Shown: positions 1 to 5,609 of the stretch, in pieces
Layout of the letters: each line of letters begins with the position of its first letter
How positions within the stretch are numbered: the stretch's first letter is position 1
Source: Clostridia bacterium
Lineage (GTDB): Bacteria; Bacillota; Clostridia; Oscillospirales; CAG-272
Assembly (NCBI GenBank): GCA_029010655.1
Contig: JAQXKW010000202.1
Location: 1-9,157, forward strand
Direction of reading: 5' to 3'
DNA length: 9,157 nt
Position numbers and translations under genes: made by a program
Notes under the pieces: model-generated
What the model was told of the DNA's origin: nothing
The model's input: only the letters and a program-made list of their open reading frames with translations
The model's database searches: none

Positions 1-856
1 CCATCAGCGACAAAAGCAGGAAATGAAGTCTCATTCCCACGGAAAATTCCGCCTTGCCGAGAATAGCACCTAACGTACGGGCGTCGTCGCAAAAAAGTAC
101 CTTTCCGCCGCACTCCCGTGCCGCACGGCGGCAAAGTTCCCCGTCGTACTCGTCCTGCATAGGCAAAAACAAAGGCAAAAGCCCCTTACTGCTGTATTTT
201 TTGCAGAAATTGACGATTTCAGAAAACGGAAGTTCCTTTTCGTCACGGGTAACCCGAAGTGACACCGCAAAAAATCTTTTTCCCGAAAGCCCCGCCTCCA
301 AAAGCCTAAGCTGTGCCGCACCGTCGGAGGGCAGGCTCATAAGAAACACCGGGTCTGCGGACAGCACCGTTCTTTTTGCGTCCTTGCCCAAACTGCGGGC
401 GATAACGAAGGAATCGGGGTCCCTGACGCTGACGCGGTCCGCCGAAAGAAGCGCCCGTCTCGCTCTCCTGTATCCGCTTCTGCCTTTAAGAGCGCCGATT
501 CCGTTCGCGTAAACGAATACGTTTTTACACAGAAAATGTCCCAGCTTTACTATAAATGTATAATACATAAGGCTTCGGCGGCTTGTCTCATTCTGTAAAA
601 GACTTCCTCCGCCCATTATGAGCATTTTAGCCCCAAGCATGGCACGGACGATCCCCCAAAGGTCAAATCTGCCTATACAGCTTACCCCGTATTTTTTCTC
701 CGATTCGGACTTGTTTTTTGAAATAACGGCAATTCTCGCCTCGGGATTTCTCTCCCTGAGCTTTTCCGTCAGAACGGACAGCACCGCATCGTCTCCCATA
801 TTGCCGAAGCCGTAGTATCCGCTGATAACGGCGTCGTATCTGATGACTTTTCTCAA
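1..856 (-). CDS. csaB: Polysaccharide pyruvyl transferase CsaB, 3' end missing
   Basis: Polysaccharide pyruvyl transferase of the CsaB family, which adds pyruvate ketals to secondary cell-wall polysaccharide so that SLH-domain proteins can bind. I translated the minus strand myself: 285 codons are visible without a stop, and the frame runs off the left edge. The family is usually about 360 residues, so roughly the last 70 are missing. Recognisable landmarks are the N-terminal SGYYGFGNMGDDAVL (residues about 13-27), MLIMGGGSLLQNETS near 84-98, YANGIG near 123-128, SADPVFLMS near 166-174 and the GMRLH motif near 275-279, all typical of the pyruvyl-transferase fold. The start chosen is TTG at 856-854, because GGGAG lies eight bases upstream; the in-frame GTG nine bases earlier overlaps that ribosome site. 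It is divergent from hpf. Family assignment is firm. The exact polysaccharide acceptor is inferred. Confidence 0.9.
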   Translation of the reverse strand, partial: MRKVIRYDAVISGYYGFGNMGDDAVLSVLTEKLRERNPEARIAVISKNKSESEKKYGVSCIGRFDLWGIVRAMLGAKMLIMGGGSLLQNETSRRSLMYYTFIVKLGHFLCKNVFVYANGIGALKGRSGYRRARRALLSADRVSVRDPDSFVIARSLGKDAKRTVLSADPVFLMSLPSDGAAQLRLLEAGLSGKRFFAVSLRVTRDEKELPFSEIVNFCKKYSSKGLLPLFLPMQDEYDGELCRRAARECGGKVLFCDDARTLGAILGKAEFSVGMRLHFLLLSLM

Positions 857-872
857 TAGTCCCACTCCCTTC
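854..872 (-). promoter_or_regulatory. Ribosome binding site and TTG start of csaB
   Basis: On the minus strand GAAGGGAG is followed, after an eight-base spacer, by TTG, then AGA AAA GTC. This spacing favours the rare TTG start. The upstream GTG in the same frame begins inside the Shine-Dalgarno sequence and cannot use it. Confidence 0.65.
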
Positions 873-952
873 ACTTAAAGTATTGACAGGGACAGGTAAA
901 TCTAAACAGAAATAACTGTTACAATTAATTTATATACAATTCACAAAAAATA
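857..952. other. AT-rich divergent intergenic region between csaB and hpf
   Basis: This stretch separates the csaB start from the hpf promoter and is strongly AT-rich. A csaB promoter should lie here, reading leftward, if csaB is not internally initiated elsewhere. I tested several TATAAT-like hexamers on the minus strand (for example TATAAA and TAGATT), and none has a convincing -35 box at 16-18 bases, so no csaB promoter is called. No small ORF with a ribosome site was seen. Confidence 0.5.
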
Positions 953-981
953 TAGACATTTTAATATGTTTGTGGTATAAT
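953..981 (+). promoter_or_regulatory. Sigma-A promoter of hpf
   Basis: The -35 box TAGACA (953-958, five of six matches to TTGACA) is separated by exactly 17 bases from a perfect TATAAT (976-981). TGG directly precedes the -10 box, giving an extended -10 (TGn). Transcription should begin near 987-990, leaving a leader of about 48 bases before the hpf ATG. No stress sigma-factor consensus was seen, unlike hpf genes known to use SigB or SigH in Bacillus. Confidence 0.85.
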
Positions 982-992
982 ATTATCACAGA

Positions 993-1008
993 GGCGGAAA
1001 GTTCCGCC
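993..1008 (+). promoter_or_regulatory. 5'-UTR hairpin in hpf leader
   Basis: GGCGGA (993-998) pairs perfectly with TCCGCC (1003-1008) around an AAGT loop. The stem begins only a few bases after the predicted transcription start and ends before the ribosome site. Such a position fits an mRNA 5'-end stabilising hairpin. There is no U-run after it, so it is not an intrinsic terminator. Confidence 0.5.
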
Positions 1009-1036
1009 CCGGAGCAAAGAAAGGATGGGTATTGAT

Positions 1037-1561
1037 ATGAAAATCACCATTAATGCACGCAAGGTCACGGTAGACAACGATTTGAGACAGCACATCGAGA
1101 AAAAGCTCTCTAAGTTTGACAGGCTCTTTCCCGGTGAGTCGGAGGCCACCGTCAAGCTCTCCCGGGTTCGTGACATTGAGCGGGTGGAAGTTACTATTCA
1201 GCAGGGACCCTTCCTGTTCCGCAGTGAGGACGAAAGCTCTACATTTATGAATGCCCTGGATTGCTGTATGTATGCAATTGAACGGCAAATCAGAAAAAAC
1301 AAAACGAGACTTACAAAAAAGCTGCGGGACAACATACGAATCCCCGAATATGAAAGCGGAGACGTAGCTGAGGAGGGAGATTTCCGCATACGCACAAAGA
1401 CCTTTCATCTAAAGCCCATGACGGTTGAAGAAGCTATTCTGCAGATGAATCTTCTGGAGCACGAATTCTTCGTTTTCAAGGATATTGATTCGGGAGAGAC
1501 CTGCACGGTATATAAGAGACTGGACGGCGACTACGGTCTTATCGTTCCCGAGAAGGCATAA
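1037..1561 (+). CDS. hpf: Long-form ribosome hibernation promoting factor
   Basis: Long-form HPF (RaiA/YvyD family), a cytoplasmic protein that binds the 30S decoding region and pairs two 70S ribosomes into inactive 100S dimers. The 174-residue product has the usual two parts. Residues 1-100 form the S30AE ribosome-binding domain (MKITINARKVTVDNDLRQHI, then the basic helix with RQIRKNKTRLTKKLRD near 83-98). Residues 120-174 form the dimerisation domain, with the diagnostic KTFHLKPMTVEEAILQM, HEFFVFKD and DGDYGLIVP segments. Length matches the long family. I start at ATG 1037, not the in-frame ATG at 1025, because the ribosome site AAAGGA (1020-1025) overlaps the earlier ATG and sits 11 bases before the later one, which gives the conserved MKI N-terminus. 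It is transcribed alone from its own sigma-A promoter and converges on the dockerin gene. Confidence 0.95.
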   Translation: MKITINARKVTVDNDLRQHIEKKLSKFDRLFPGESEATVKLSRVRDIERVEVTIQQGPFLFRSEDESSTFMNALDCCMYAIERQIRKNKTRLTKKLRDNIRIPEYESGDVAEEGDFRIRTKTFHLKPMTVEEAILQMNLLEHEFFVFKDIDSGETCTVYKRLDGDYGLIVPEKA

Positions 1562-1565
1562 TAAA

Positions 1566-1587
1566 AAGGACACCGCAAGGTGTCCTT
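1566..1587 (-). terminator. Hairpin abutting hpf stop, U-run on minus strand
   Basis: A perfect nine-base stem (AAGGACACC / GGTGTCCTT) closes a four-base loop, GCAA on the plus strand. Read on the plus strand, five bases after the hpf stop, it has no T-run. Read on the minus strand the stem is followed by TTTTTATTAT, so it is a good intrinsic terminator for transcripts from the dockerin gene. On the hpf mRNA it may act as a 3'-end stabiliser with a GNRA loop. Confidence 0.7.
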
Positions 1588-1633
1588 AACCTTAGATATA
1601 GGGGAAAATTAGGCGATTTCGCGCCTGTTTGAG

Positions 1634-1670
1634 CAAAAGAAGTGCTGAGCGTGGCTCAGCACTTCTTTTG
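1634..1670. terminator. Bidirectional intrinsic terminator
   Basis: A perfect 17-base stem (1634-1650 with 1654-1670) surrounds the three-base loop GTG. The outer stem is AAAAG on one side and CTTTT on the other, so either strand yields a GC-containing hairpin ending in a U-rich arm. It lies 72 bases past the hpf stop and two bases past the dockerin-gene stop, and should terminate both converging genes. Confidence 0.85.
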
Positions 1671-1672
1671 TT

Positions 1673-4600
1673 TCAGTCTCCCAAACTGACGGTAAAGAAT
1701 CGGTATGTTACACCGCCGCCGTCGTCTGTGGGATACATAACGGAAATTGTGTTGTCGTTTACGGAGCCGTTTCGTCCGTTGGTTACTATCAGCGCCGTAG
1801 TTACTCCCTTGGAGCCTTCAAAAATCCTGTTGGCGACAAGTTCAAACTCATAGCTGTCCTCTTTTTGACGCCAGATTTCACATACGTTAGTGCCCGATTG
1901 CATTGCCACATAATACAGCCTGCCGTCATCGCCCTCGACCATTCGACCCACATACTCGTTTTTGGAATTACCGAAGGAAATGGGCTTATGATATACCGGT
2001 TTGGGTTCCGCGCCCGCCTCGCGCACATCGTAAACCGTATACCACATCTCCCAGTACTTAACATCGTGGTGGTAGTTGCCGTGCATACAGGTGGAGGTCA
2101 GCACATGCATATAGCCGTCTTTTGAAATATAGGTGTCTCCGTGGACATTGTTGGAGGTTACGGGGAACAGATTTGCGTACATCTGAGTGTAGTCCGCTTC
2201 GGAAACCGTATATCTTTTATAGTTTTCGTCCGCAACGCTGGGGAAATGGAACAAATTAACCTCGTCCCATGCGTAGTTGGCGCCGTATACTATGCCGCTG
2301 AGTCCTAGAGCGGAAAGGAGCACGTCACGCCCCGCCACCACATACATTCCCTCGCCGCCGTCGGAGAAGCCGTACAGATAGCAATGGCGGTATGTTTCCA
2401 GCTCCTTAACGTATGCACCGGAAAGCCATTTATGGTTTTCATAATCATAATTTGCCCAGGCGAAATAGCCCGAGTTGCTTCCGCCGCAGCACATAAGCGT
2501 AAACATGCCCAGGGTATCGTTGAGAATAGGCTGAGTATAGCCCCAGCCGCCGGAAACCGCGCCCGTGTATATATTTGTTCTGGAGGATGTTACATTGTAT
2601 GTTCCGTCCGCATTGGGCTTTGCAGGGTCAAAGTAAGCAACGAAAGCACTTACATAGTCATTTCCCACAGCATCTCCCACAAGCACATATACAAGTCCGT
2701 CTCCGGCATAGAAAATGTTGGGCTTTGAGCTGTGGTTTGCGCTTTCAAAGGTGTAAATGTTTTTGTAGGAGCCGTCGTCCTCAATCTTATAAACATTGCT
2801 TTTTACGCCGAGCTGTCCCCAGGAGGTGCCGTTGTCCTCCATGGGAATAACCGCAAAGGTGCCCGAAGGCGTTTCAACCAGTCTTGTTTCGTGGTTGGAG
2901 TGAGCCGCAAGCGAAGAATGAGAAACGGGGAGCGCCGTTGAGTCGGAAACGAAAATACCGTCCGAAGACCAACTTGTTGAGGTGTCGTATATAGGGTCGG
3001 TCTGTGTAGGATTGCCGTCAAGACTGTCCTGAAAGTCCGCGTCCTTGATTATATTGGTCTTAATATATACAATATACGTTGTTCCCTCGAACCCGAAGTT
3101 GTAATATATATTTCCGCCGGGCTGTGACTTATCCCAATTGTCCCGAAGCGCGCTTACTCCGCCGTAAACGGTGCAGTCTACATTATAGCCCGTCGCCTCG
3201 CTTACTGCTCTTGCCATACGGCGCCCGAGACTTTCCGATGTTAGAGCATCAAGGCTTGAATACTTAAAGTTCATTTCAATATTCTCACCGCTGCCGCTTA
3301 CATACTCGTAGTCATTGGCTTCTGAATGCCAAGCCCAATACTCAATCCACGGCACGGAGACGTGGAGCGACCCCTCTCCGTTTTTCTCTCTCAGAATATG
3401 CTGATAAGAAAAGGTAAGAGGCTCCACAGGCTCTGTCCCGTCGGTGTTTGTGAAAATAACAGAGTCAATATAGCAGGTGTCGCCCAAAGACGCTGTTTCA
3501 AGGTAGTCAAGGCGCAGTCCGGTAACCTGACCCGAAAGACCTGAGATACTGCCCACAGTATACGCTTTGTAGTTGTAGCTGTCATTTTTAGAAAGTCCGG
3601 AAGCGGAAAGCGAGCAGGCAGTATCGGCTTCTGTCACGCCGTTGCACAAAAAATAAATTCTCTGTCTGGGCACTCTGTATTTCACATTGGTGGGCAGCTT
3701 GAATATAACCACCAATCTGTTAAATTCGCCCGCATAAATATTCTCATCGGAAAGGTCAATATATACGCCCGGATCCATTACCCCTGTTGCGGTGCATTTC
3801 AGAGCTTTTTCGTTCTCATCGTAAGAGAAGTCTGTATTCTTGTAAAGAGAAACGTAGTTTTCGACCTTTTGGGCGCTGTTAAATCTGACGACCTTGCCGC
3901 CGAAGGCATCCGCATAGCTGAAAGGGGATACTCCCGAAACACCGAGCCCGTTACAGTAAAACCCCGCCTTTGCCGCTTCTCGCTCGCTTGCAATCGCTCT
4001 TGCTCCTTCAAGGGTTTCGCAAAGGGCAATTGAGTCAACAAACAGCCTATCGCCTTTTTCCGCTATGGCAAAATACTCAAAGGAAAGCTTTTCTGCCGTG
4101 CCGAGGTTTTCGACAGAGCTTATATCTGCAATTATACTGTGATAATATCCGTCTGCCGTATAGTCAATAATTTCCGTGCCTATTCTTCCCGCAATACTTT
4201 TGTCGGAATTTCCGTTGTCTCCTGTGGGAATCATATAGGTAATAACCGCATATTTTGCACCTGTGCCCGAAATTGCAACAGACGCCTCAATACCGTTTGA
4301 AACTTTTCTGTCAACGGTGAGACATGCGCTGTCAAGTGTGCGGTCGAAAGTCGCAGTTGTATCCCCCAAATCATAGCACGTCTCTGCGGCGAAAACGCCC
4401 GTCACAACACGCCTTATAAGGTTTACATCCAAAGCATTAATCTTCCCGTCACCGTTCAGGTCTCCTGTAATATGGGCGTGGGGTGCCAGGTTCCCGTTAA
4501 GATTTCCCGTAACCTGGCGTTTCAGAAGATTTGCATCTGTAGCTGAAACTCCGCCGGACTCGTCCAAATCTCCCCGAAGATACTCGTTTAAGACTTCGGT

Positions 4601-4744
4601 TGTTTCAAGCTTTTCTGCCGCTTCTATACTGCCGAACACCCACATTACCTCTGCGTTTTCAGCCGCAGTCCCGAAGGGCACGGTCTGAGAAAGAATAATC
4701 AAGCAAAGAAGTACGGCAATCGGCTTAAAATACGGTTTTTTCAT
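1673..4744 (-). CDS. Secreted dockerin protein with probable seven-bladed beta-propeller
   Basis: Large exported protein of 1023 residues, function not recognised. Residues 1-28 are a Sec signal peptide (MKK, hydrophobic PIAVLLCLIILSQTV, likely cut after GTA). Residues 57-118 form a type I dockerin with two calcium loops: D59-D61-S63-D70 and D95-N97-D99-D106, each followed by the usual N-L-x-R/K-R helix. Residues about 120-245 and 262-436 look like two beta-sandwich modules ending in similar strands (GDRLFVDSIALCET and GDTCYIDSVIFTNT). Residues 440-590 are unassigned. Residues 612-1020 show seven spaced blade-like segments (NHETRLVETPSG, NHSSKPNIFYAGDG, GYTQPILND, YLYGFSDGGEG, VHGDTYISKDG, YVGRMVEGDDG and TTALIVTNG), suggesting a propeller of the BNR or polysaccharide-lyase kind. 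The ribosome site AGGAGAG lies 10 bases before the ATG. Probably a surface or cellulosome-like component acting on carbohydrate; that is inferred. It lies 53 bp behind the pseudouridine synthase gene. Confidence 0.88.
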   Translation of the reverse strand: MKKPYFKPIAVLLCLIILSQTVPFGTAAENAEVMWVFGSIEAAEKLETTEVLNEYLRGDLDESGGVSATDANLLKRQVTGNLNGNLAPHAHITGDLNGDGKINALDVNLIRRVVTGVFAAETCYDLGDTTATFDRTLDSACLTVDRKVSNGIEASVAISGTGAKYAVITYMIPTGDNGNSDKSIAGRIGTEIIDYTADGYYHSIIADISSVENLGTAEKLSFEYFAIAEKGDRLFVDSIALCETLEGARAIASEREAAKAGFYCNGLGVSGVSPFSYADAFGGKVVRFNSAQKVENYVSLYKNTDFSYDENEKALKCTATGVMDPGVYIDLSDENIYAGEFNRLVVIFKLPTNVKYRVPRQRIYFLCNGVTEADTACSLSASGLSKNDSYNYKAYTVGSISGLSGQVTGLRLDYLETASLGDTCYIDSVIFTNTDGTEPVEPLTFSYQHILREKNGEGSLHVSVPWIEYWAWHSEANDYEYVSGSGENIEMNFKYSSLDALTSESLGRRMARAVSEATGYNVDCTVYGGVSALRDNWDKSQPGGNIYYNFGFEGTTYIVYIKTNIIKDADFQDSLDGNPTQTDPIYDTSTSWSSDGIFVSDSTALPVSHSSLAAHSNHETRLVETPSGTFAVIPMEDNGTSWGQLGVKSNVYKIEDDGSYKNIYTFESANHSSKPNIFYAGDGLVYVLVGDAVGNDYVSAFVAYFDPAKPNADGTYNVTSSRTNIYTGAVSGGWGYTQPILNDTLGMFTLMCCGGSNSGYFAWANYDYENHKWLSGAYVKELETYRHCYLYGFSDGGEGMYVVAGRDVLLSALGLSGIVYGANYAWDEVNLFHFPSVADENYKRYTVSEADYTQMYANLFPVTSNNVHGDTYISKDGYMHVLTSTCMHGNYHHDVKYWEMWYTVYDVREAGAEPKPVYHKPISFGNSKNEYVGRMVEGDDGRLYYVAMQSGTNVCEIWRQKEDSYEFELVANRIFEGSKGVTTALIVTNGRNGSVNDNTISVMYPTDDGGGVTYRFFTVSLGD

Positions 4745-4797
4745 GGGTCAAAATCTCTCCTGAATACTGTAAGTCAAATTCTTCTGAATGCGTCTTT
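4745..4797 (-). promoter_or_regulatory. Short gap and ribosome site upstream of dockerin gene
   Basis: The gap holds a clear Shine-Dalgarno sequence, AGGAGAG, ten bases before the dockerin-gene ATG. A TTGACT is present on the minus strand, but the only TATTCA after it is far too close for a -10 box, and no terminator hairpin follows the pseudouridine synthase stop. Co-transcription of the two genes is the simplest reading. Confidence 0.5.
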
Positions 4798-5397
4798 TTA
4801 CTTCCACGTGGGAATACTCTCAAATGACATTTTCTCGTCGGTGTAAGGGTGTGTAAATGAAAGCCCTGTGCACCAAAGGGACAGCTTTTCGTTATCCTTC
4901 GCCCCGTACTTGCCGTCCCCCGCAAGTGGATAGCCGCGGCTTGAAAACTGGACTCTTATCTGGTGGGTTCTGCCTGTGCGGAGCGTTATCAGCACAAGAG
5001 CTTTTCCGTCTTTTTTCTCCAAGGTTTTATAATCGAGTAAAGCCTCTTTTACGCCCTTTCTCTCCCCCTTCACAACAAAGCTTTTGTTAATCCTTTTGTC
5101 GTGATAAAGAAGATCCCGCATTTCACCCTCTCCCGGCTCGCCGTAAACCCACGCCAAATACTGCTTTTGCCCCTTTGCCAGCGCTTCGCTCATTCTCCCT
5201 GCGGCTTTGGAGCTTTTTGCGTAAACCATTATGCCGCCTGTGGCGGTATCAAGCCTGTGGACGGTGAAGATCTCACAGCCGCACGCCGCCTTAAGATATG
5301 CCGTCATATCGGGCGCACCCGTCGGGTCGGGCTGAGAGGGCACTCCCGGCTCCTTTACGGCGCAGACTATATTTTTGTCCTCAAATAAAATTTCCAT
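4798..5397 (-). CDS. RluA-family RNA pseudouridine synthase, short form
   Basis: Pseudouridine synthase of the RluA family, which isomerises a uridine in rRNA or tRNA. The 199-residue protein contains the catalytic motif HRLDTATGG (residues 47-55), with D50 as the expected nucleophile aspartate, and the LRTGRTHQIRVQFSSRGYPLAGDGKYG segment near 139-165 typical of the family. It begins directly with the catalytic domain (MEILFEDKNIVCAVKEPGVP) and lacks the N-terminal S4 RNA-binding domain of RluC and RluD, making it close in size to the single-domain RluA/TruC class. The target nucleotide cannot be told from sequence, so no symbol is given. The start ATG at 5397 has only a weak upstream AAAGAAAA ribosome site. 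Only 53 bases without a terminator separate it from the dockerin gene, so read-through into that gene is possible, though no functional link is obvious. Confidence 0.92.
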   Translation of the reverse strand: MEILFEDKNIVCAVKEPGVPSQPDPTGAPDMTAYLKAACGCEIFTVHRLDTATGGIMVYAKSSKAAGRMSEALAKGQKQYLAWVYGEPGEGEMRDLLYHDKRINKSFVVKGERKGVKEALLDYKTLEKKDGKALVLITLRTGRTHQIRVQFSSRGYPLAGDGKYGAKDNEKLSLWCTGLSFTHPYTDEKMSFESIPTWK

Positions 5398-5436
5398 AAT
5401 TTTCTTTCGTATTTGTATTTCACCTGAAACAGGCGT
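5398..5436 (-). promoter_or_regulatory. Leader region of the pseudouridine synthase gene
   Basis: A short leader between the terminator and the ATG. It contains the small palindrome CCTGAAACAGG (5423-5433). I see no convincing -35/-10 pair here or across the terminator, so the promoter of this gene is not located; limited read-through from serCA remains possible. Confidence 0.3.
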
Positions 5437-5475
5437 TATACCTAAAAAGCCCGCTGCGCGGGCTTTTTAGGTATA
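5437..5475. terminator. Bidirectional intrinsic terminator downstream of serCA
   Basis: A perfect 18-base stem (5437-5454 with 5458-5475) closes a three-base loop. Its core GCCCGC/GCGGGC is flanked by AAAAA and TTTTT, the classic form that works in both directions. On the minus strand it lies about 135 bases after the serA stop and should end the serC-serA transcript before the pseudouridine synthase gene. Confidence 0.88.
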
Positions 5476-5485
5476 TAAGCAGACA

Positions 5486-5577
5486 CTTAGAACCTTTTTT
5501 GGAAAAAAGGTTCTAAGAACTCCAAAAAACTTTACCTATAAATACTCATACGGTGTTTCAGGGAGTTCAATGCTCCC
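5486..5577. repeat. Palindromic intergenic element, possible dispersed repeat
   Basis: This noncoding stretch holds a perfect 15-base palindromic stem (5486-5500 with 5503-5517, only GG between the arms). It is followed by CCAAAAAACTTT (5522-5533), which repeats part of the stem sequence, and by a smaller hairpin with GGGAG/CTCCC arms (5561-5565 and 5573-5577). On the minus strand it lies between serA and its terminator. The arrangement resembles the short palindromic repeats scattered between genes in clostridial genomes. With a single copy in this window, repeat status is inferred. Confidence 0.5.
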
Positions 5578-5609
5578 CCGTCGGGCATGGTCTGCGCCGA
5601 TTTCGCAAA

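Noticed and set aside
54..512. Plus-strand open frame of 152 codons at the left end
   Set aside because: It is antisense to csaB, which has clear family motifs in the minus frame; the plus-strand product is low-complexity S/R/P-rich and has no ribosome site.
986..1408. Minus-strand open frame of 140 codons overlapping hpf and its promoter
   Set aside because: It lies antisense to the conserved S30AE domain of hpf and covers the hpf promoter; no ribosome site and no recognisable protein features.
5437..5577. Insertion sequence or transposon end
   Set aside because: No transposase frame and no target duplication were found; the palindromes are better read as a terminator plus a short noncoding repeat.
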